Below, piece by piece: positions 7,111 to 9,694 of a stretch of DNA of 9,694 nucleotides. Below the pieces are notes generated by a model. It did no database searches. It saw nothing but the letters and a program-made list of their open reading frames with translations, and was not told the DNA's origin. Position 1 is the first letter of the stretch. Each line of letters opens with the position of its first letter. This DNA comes from Alphaproteobacteria bacterium (GTDB lineage: Bacteria; Pseudomonadota; Alphaproteobacteria; SHVP01), in NCBI GenBank assembly GCA_026421105.1, contig JAPKDI010000033.1, positions 1 through 9,694 on the forward strand. The letters run 5' to 3'. The position numbers were made by a program, and so were the translations under genes.

Positions 7111-8343
7111 ATGTTACGACCGCACGACAAGGGTATCATGGCAAAAGCACTAAAAGTTCCGCCTACCAGTCATAATCACTCCCACCGGAAGCCGGTTGAC
7201 GCTGCGACAGGATTTGACGTACGGAGCGACTTTGAACGCTTTTCGCAACGTGACGACGTGTTTTGCCGTTCATCTTGGGATCCGGTGGTCAATTCCGACA
7301 AAGCGGCGGCATTTTATCGCGGTCACGACATGCCGCATGCCAAGGCGCGCGGCGCCGATGGTTTTGGTCAACGTGACTATGCGTTGCGCAATGCCTCATG
7401 GCATTTGACGCATGTGTTGCGTGACCCGCAGCTGGTTGGCGATGGTCGGAGTGAGGGTTTTCTCAATCTCTTCTCGTTGCATGGCGATGGCTGGCCAGAG
7501 TCGTTTCCATACGAAAGTCCCGAAGGCGCCGCGCGCGATGTAAAGCGCGTAGCCAAGGTCTTTGGGGCGGACCTCGTAGGCGTCTGCGCAAATGATGAAC
7601 GCTGGATCTACGCCGAACGTTTTGACTCTAAGACCAACGAGGGCGCCCCAACTGAGCTACCAGACGATTTGCCCTGGGCCATTGTCGTGGCGACTGCGAT
7701 GGATCGTGATTTGATTCGTACCGTGCCATCGGCGCTGTCTGGGGTTGCAACGGGCGCTGGCTACATGAACGACGCATCGACTCTGATCACACTTGCACAG
7801 TTCATTCGCAACCTGGGATACCGGGCGTACGCGAGCATGAACGACACGGCTATGGCGATTCCAATGGCGGCCCAAGCCGGGCTGGGCGAGGTCGGCAGGC
7901 ATAGCTTACTCATCACCGAGGAATTCGGGCCGCGCGTAAGGTTGGGCAAAGTGTTTACCGACATGCCGTTGGTTGCCGACAGGCCTAAGTACTTCGGGGT
8001 TCGGGCGTTTTGCGACATTTGCAATGCCTGTGCAGCTGCGTGCCCACCACAGGCGATTGCGCATGGGCCGCCCAGCGCCGAGCGCCACAACCGCTCTAAT
8101 CTCAAGGGTGTGGTGAAGTGGTCGACCGATGCCGAAAAGTGTTTCGGGTTTTGGGCAGCCCAAAATAGCGACTGTTCAATTTGCGTGAGAGTCTGTCCTT
8201 ACAACCGCGACTACAGTAAATGGTGGCATCTGGTATGGCGTGCCGTTGCCGGTTCCAGACTTCGCAAACTCGCATTGCGTTTTGACCGCAGGCTCGATAC
8301 CGGTCGGCGTCACCGCGCAAGTTGGTGGTGGAGTCGCCGCTAG
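7111..8343 (+). CDS. Soluble reductive-dehalogenase-like corrinoid/iron-sulfur protein
   Basis: This 410-residue protein (from ATG 7111) resembles reductive dehalogenases (RdhA). It has NDTAMAIPMA, GLGEVGRHSLLIT and FGPRVRLGKVFTDMPLV, then two ferredoxin-type clusters: C301-x2-C304-x2-C307-x3-C311-P and C344-x10-C355-x2-C358-x3-C362-P. Tyr218, Asn244 and Lys280 have the spacings of Tyr246/Asn272 of PceA and Tyr426/Lys488 of NpRdhA (active-site residues; numbers from memory). There is no Tat signal or membrane segment and no fused ferredoxin-reductase domain, so it would be cytosolic and need a separate electron donor. The ORF is open back to an ATG at 7063, but that lies inside kynA. ATG 7111 has GAGG about nine bases upstream; ATG 7138, with AAGGG, is a near-equal choice. 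Family membership is well supported; the substrate, and whether it dehalogenates, are unknown. QueG is less likely given the GLGE-GR and GPRVRLGKV motifs. Confidence 0.82.
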   Translation: MLRPHDKGIMAKALKVPPTSHNHSHRKPVDAATGFDVRSDFERFSQRDDVFCRSSWDPVVNSDKAAAFYRGHDMPHAKARGADGFGQRDYALRNASWHLTHVLRDPQLVGDGRSEGFLNLFSLHGDGWPESFPYESPEGAARDVKRVAKVFGADLVGVCANDERWIYAERFDSKTNEGAPTELPDDLPWAIVVATAMDRDLIRTVPSALSGVATGAGYMNDASTLITLAQFIRNLGYRAYASMNDTAMAIPMAAQAGLGEVGRHSLLITEEFGPRVRLGKVFTDMPLVADRPKYFGVRAFCDICNACAAACPPQAIAHGPPSAERHNRSNLKGVVKWSTDAEKCFGFWAAQNSDCSICVRVCPYNRDYSKWWHLVWRAVAGSRLRKLALRFDRRLDTGRRHRASWWWSRR

Positions 8344-8363
8344 GCCGACCGTTCTGAGTCGGC
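8344..8363 (+). terminator. Hairpin directly after the RdhA-like gene
   Basis: GCCGAC (8344-8349) and GTCGGC (8358-8363) form a perfect six-pair stem with an eight-base loop, beginning right after the TAG stop. No T run follows on either strand, so it may stabilise the 3' end or be a poor terminator between two convergent genes. The rest of the 104-base gap to iorB (8364-8447) shows nothing I can recognise. Confidence 0.3.
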
Positions 8364-8447
8364 TAGCTTCATAGCATCGAGTGTTACGCAATACCCTGCC
8401 ACCTCGACCAACACGCTACACAAATCAAATCGGAGGGCGGTCACTAC

Positions 8448-9694
8448 TTAGCTGCCGCCTTTTTCGGGAAAAGAATTGGCAGCCGCGGACGTCCCTAAGA
8501 GTCTGTCGAACTTAGAATCGTCAGAGTCCGAGAGGGCTTGTTGGCGGAGCGACTTGAGTGCTGCGGTGGCATCTGGTGGCGGGGAATTGATCAGCCATGG
8601 CGCCACTACTTTAGTCATAACTTGAGCGTACTTGCTTACGCCGCGAGACCGAGTTTCACCGTAGCCTTTACGGAGACGTGGTAGCTCGGCAAGCTCGCGG
8701 GCGAGGTTAGCGTCCTTTGGCATCAGGACTTTTAGCGCTTCGACCCATACATCGATGTCGGTATTCTCCTCGGCGAAGCGCAAGGTGCGCGGCCGCCACC
8801 ATCGCAGTCGGGCTAGTAGGTAGAGCGTCAAAAATCCCAATACCGTGTCGGAGCGGATGTGAAGACCGACATGCATGGTTTTCCCGCGTCGTTCTGCCCA
8901 CGATCTAAGTCGCTTGCCCATACCCGGCGTCAGCATATCGGCCCATTCGGGAATGCCCGGCTTGAGAAACTCGGTAACCCGCACGACCTGCCCAGCTTTC
9001 GCTCCGATTTCACTCATAACGAGGTCGCGGCGGGTGCCGCGCGATTTGACCTCAGCCACACGAATGATGTCTTCAAAGCTCATCCATACCGCGAGCTGCC
9101 TTGCGGCTTCTCTAGTGATAAGGCCGGGTTCTAGACCGGCAGCCTTTTCGGCGAGCACAAGATCAATGAGGCGGACCAGCCAGCGTTCGGCGTACCCGCA
9201 GTTTTGAAAACGCGTTAGACGGGGTAGGGCCTCGGCAGCGACTGCGTGAAGGACATCCGGGAGGTCTTGTTTGGCACGTGGCATCAGGGTTGATGCCTGC
9301 GTGGTTATCCGTTTCTCTTGTAAAGCCTCTGCCTGTGATGGTTCGCGTACTGCTTCCAAGCCAATGTCGAAGCCCCGTAAATTTTCATCAACAGCTTTTC
9401 CGGCGCGGCGAACTGCGTCGCGATAGACCGATTCGGCAAATGGCAGAACGCCGCTTGCCGCGATCATGCCGAGCAATGCCGCATTGAGCGATACGCCATG
9501 GTGGAGGCTGAGGGCGGCGATATCGAATAGAATAGGTTGCCGCGCCAACTCCTTGGCCGCATCGACGATACGGTCCGAGCTGTAGCGACCGTCGGACGGC
9601 ACGCTTTTCTCCCCGATGGCGAAAATTCGGTGGGTTGAAGCAATCAGCGTGGTGCGATCGGGCGTTACAAAACCGCGCTCCATTGCGCGGCCCG
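8448..9694 (-). CDS. iorB: Indolepyruvate oxidoreductase beta-type subunit, C-terminal part
   Basis: The gene is cut by the right edge; the frame is open past an internal ATG at 9683 (preceding residues G-R-A), so the true start lies outside and 414 residues are seen. The first visible part, RGFVTPDRTTLIASTHR, with DIAALSLHHGVSLNAALLG and SGVLPF further on, matches the pyruvate-ferredoxin-oxidoreductase gamma-type domain of the long, single-chain IorB found in aerobic proteobacteria. The roughly 250 residues after it form the poorly characterised C-terminal extension of that group (e.g. GLITREAARQLAVWMSFEDI and the late GYGETRSRG). With IorA, such enzymes oxidatively decarboxylate indolepyruvate or other arylpyruvates to aryl-acetyl-CoA. 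iorA would be expected upstream on the minus strand, outside the window. It ends convergent to the RdhA-like gene. The exact arylpyruvate used cannot be told from sequence. Confidence 0.85.
   Translation of the reverse strand, partial: GRAMERGFVTPDRTTLIASTHRIFAIGEKSVPSDGRYSSDRIVDAAKELARQPILFDIAALSLHHGVSLNAALLGMIAASGVLPFAESVYRDAVRRAGKAVDENLRGFDIGLEAVREPSQAEALQEKRITTQASTLMPRAKQDLPDVLHAVAAEALPRLTRFQNCGYAERWLVRLIDLVLAEKAAGLEPGLITREAARQLAVWMSFEDIIRVAEVKSRGTRRDLVMSEIGAKAGQVVRVTEFLKPGIPEWADMLTPGMGKRLRSWAERRGKTMHVGLHIRSDTVLGFLTLYLLARLRWWRPRTLRFAEENTDIDVWVEALKVLMPKDANLARELAELPRLRKGYGETRSRGVSKYAQVMTKVVAPWLINSPPPDATAALKSLRQQALSDSDDSKFDRLLGTSAAANSFPEKGGS

Noticed and set aside
7111..8343. Epoxyqueuosine reductase (QueG) as the identity of the iron-sulfur protein
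   Set aside because: QueG shares the fold and Cys motifs, but the GLGE-GR and GPRVRLGKVFTDMPL segments and the Tyr/Asn/Lys spacing fit reductive dehalogenases better; a tree would settle it.
8344..8447. Small RNA or CRISPR-like structure in the convergent gap
   Set aside because: There is only one short hairpin, with no repeats, promoter or T run.

Overview
This window looks like part of a proteobacterial chromosome, most likely alphaproteobacterial. Coding is dense and moderately GC-rich, GTG starts are frequent, genes overlap by 1-4 bases, and every gene points to aerobic breakdown of tryptophan and aminoaromatic compounds. The taxon is an inference from style and gene content; there is no rRNA or other marker.

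Left block (1-3963, all minus strand): five genes with overlapping stops and starts. In transcription order they are a short-chain dehydrogenase (SDR), a MarR regulator, a crotonase-family protein, an acyl-CoA dehydrogenase, and the N-terminal part of an anthraniloyl-CoA (2-aminobenzoyl-CoA) monooxygenase/reductase-type flavoprotein that runs off the left edge. A Rid-family gene at 4034-4426 faces the other way across a 70-base AT-rich gap (3964-4033) that probably holds the divergent promoters and a MarR operator. This set matches the aerobic, CoA-dependent 2-aminobenzoate pathway first described in Azoarcus evansii: the ring is hydroxylated and reduced as a CoA thioester, then handled by beta-oxidation-like steps.

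Middle (4427-4997): no intact gene. On the minus strand it carries a decayed class I SAM methyltransferase with three in-frame stops and both ends missing.

Right block: kynA (tryptophan 2,3-dioxygenase) and kynU (kynureninase) form a minus-strand pair with an ATGA overlap. They convert tryptophan towards anthranilate, the entry compound of the left block. Facing away from kynA is a soluble reductive-dehalogenase-like corrinoid/iron-sulfur protein (about 7111-8343, plus strand). It keeps the family's two ferredoxin-type Cys motifs and the expected active-site Tyr, Asn and Lys spacing, but has no Tat signal. Convergent to it is the C-terminal part of an indolepyruvate oxidoreductase beta-type subunit (iorB), which runs off the right edge.

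Taken together, the genes suggest tryptophan -> N-formylkynurenine -> kynurenine -> anthranilate -> anthraniloyl-CoA -> ring reduction and cleavage, with a second tryptophan route through indolepyruvate. The kynurenine formamidase, the 2-aminobenzoate-CoA ligase and a thiolase are needed but not visible here. The most unusual parts are the RdhA-like protein beside kynA, the crotonase without its hydratase glutamates, and the Rid protein without its key arginine.
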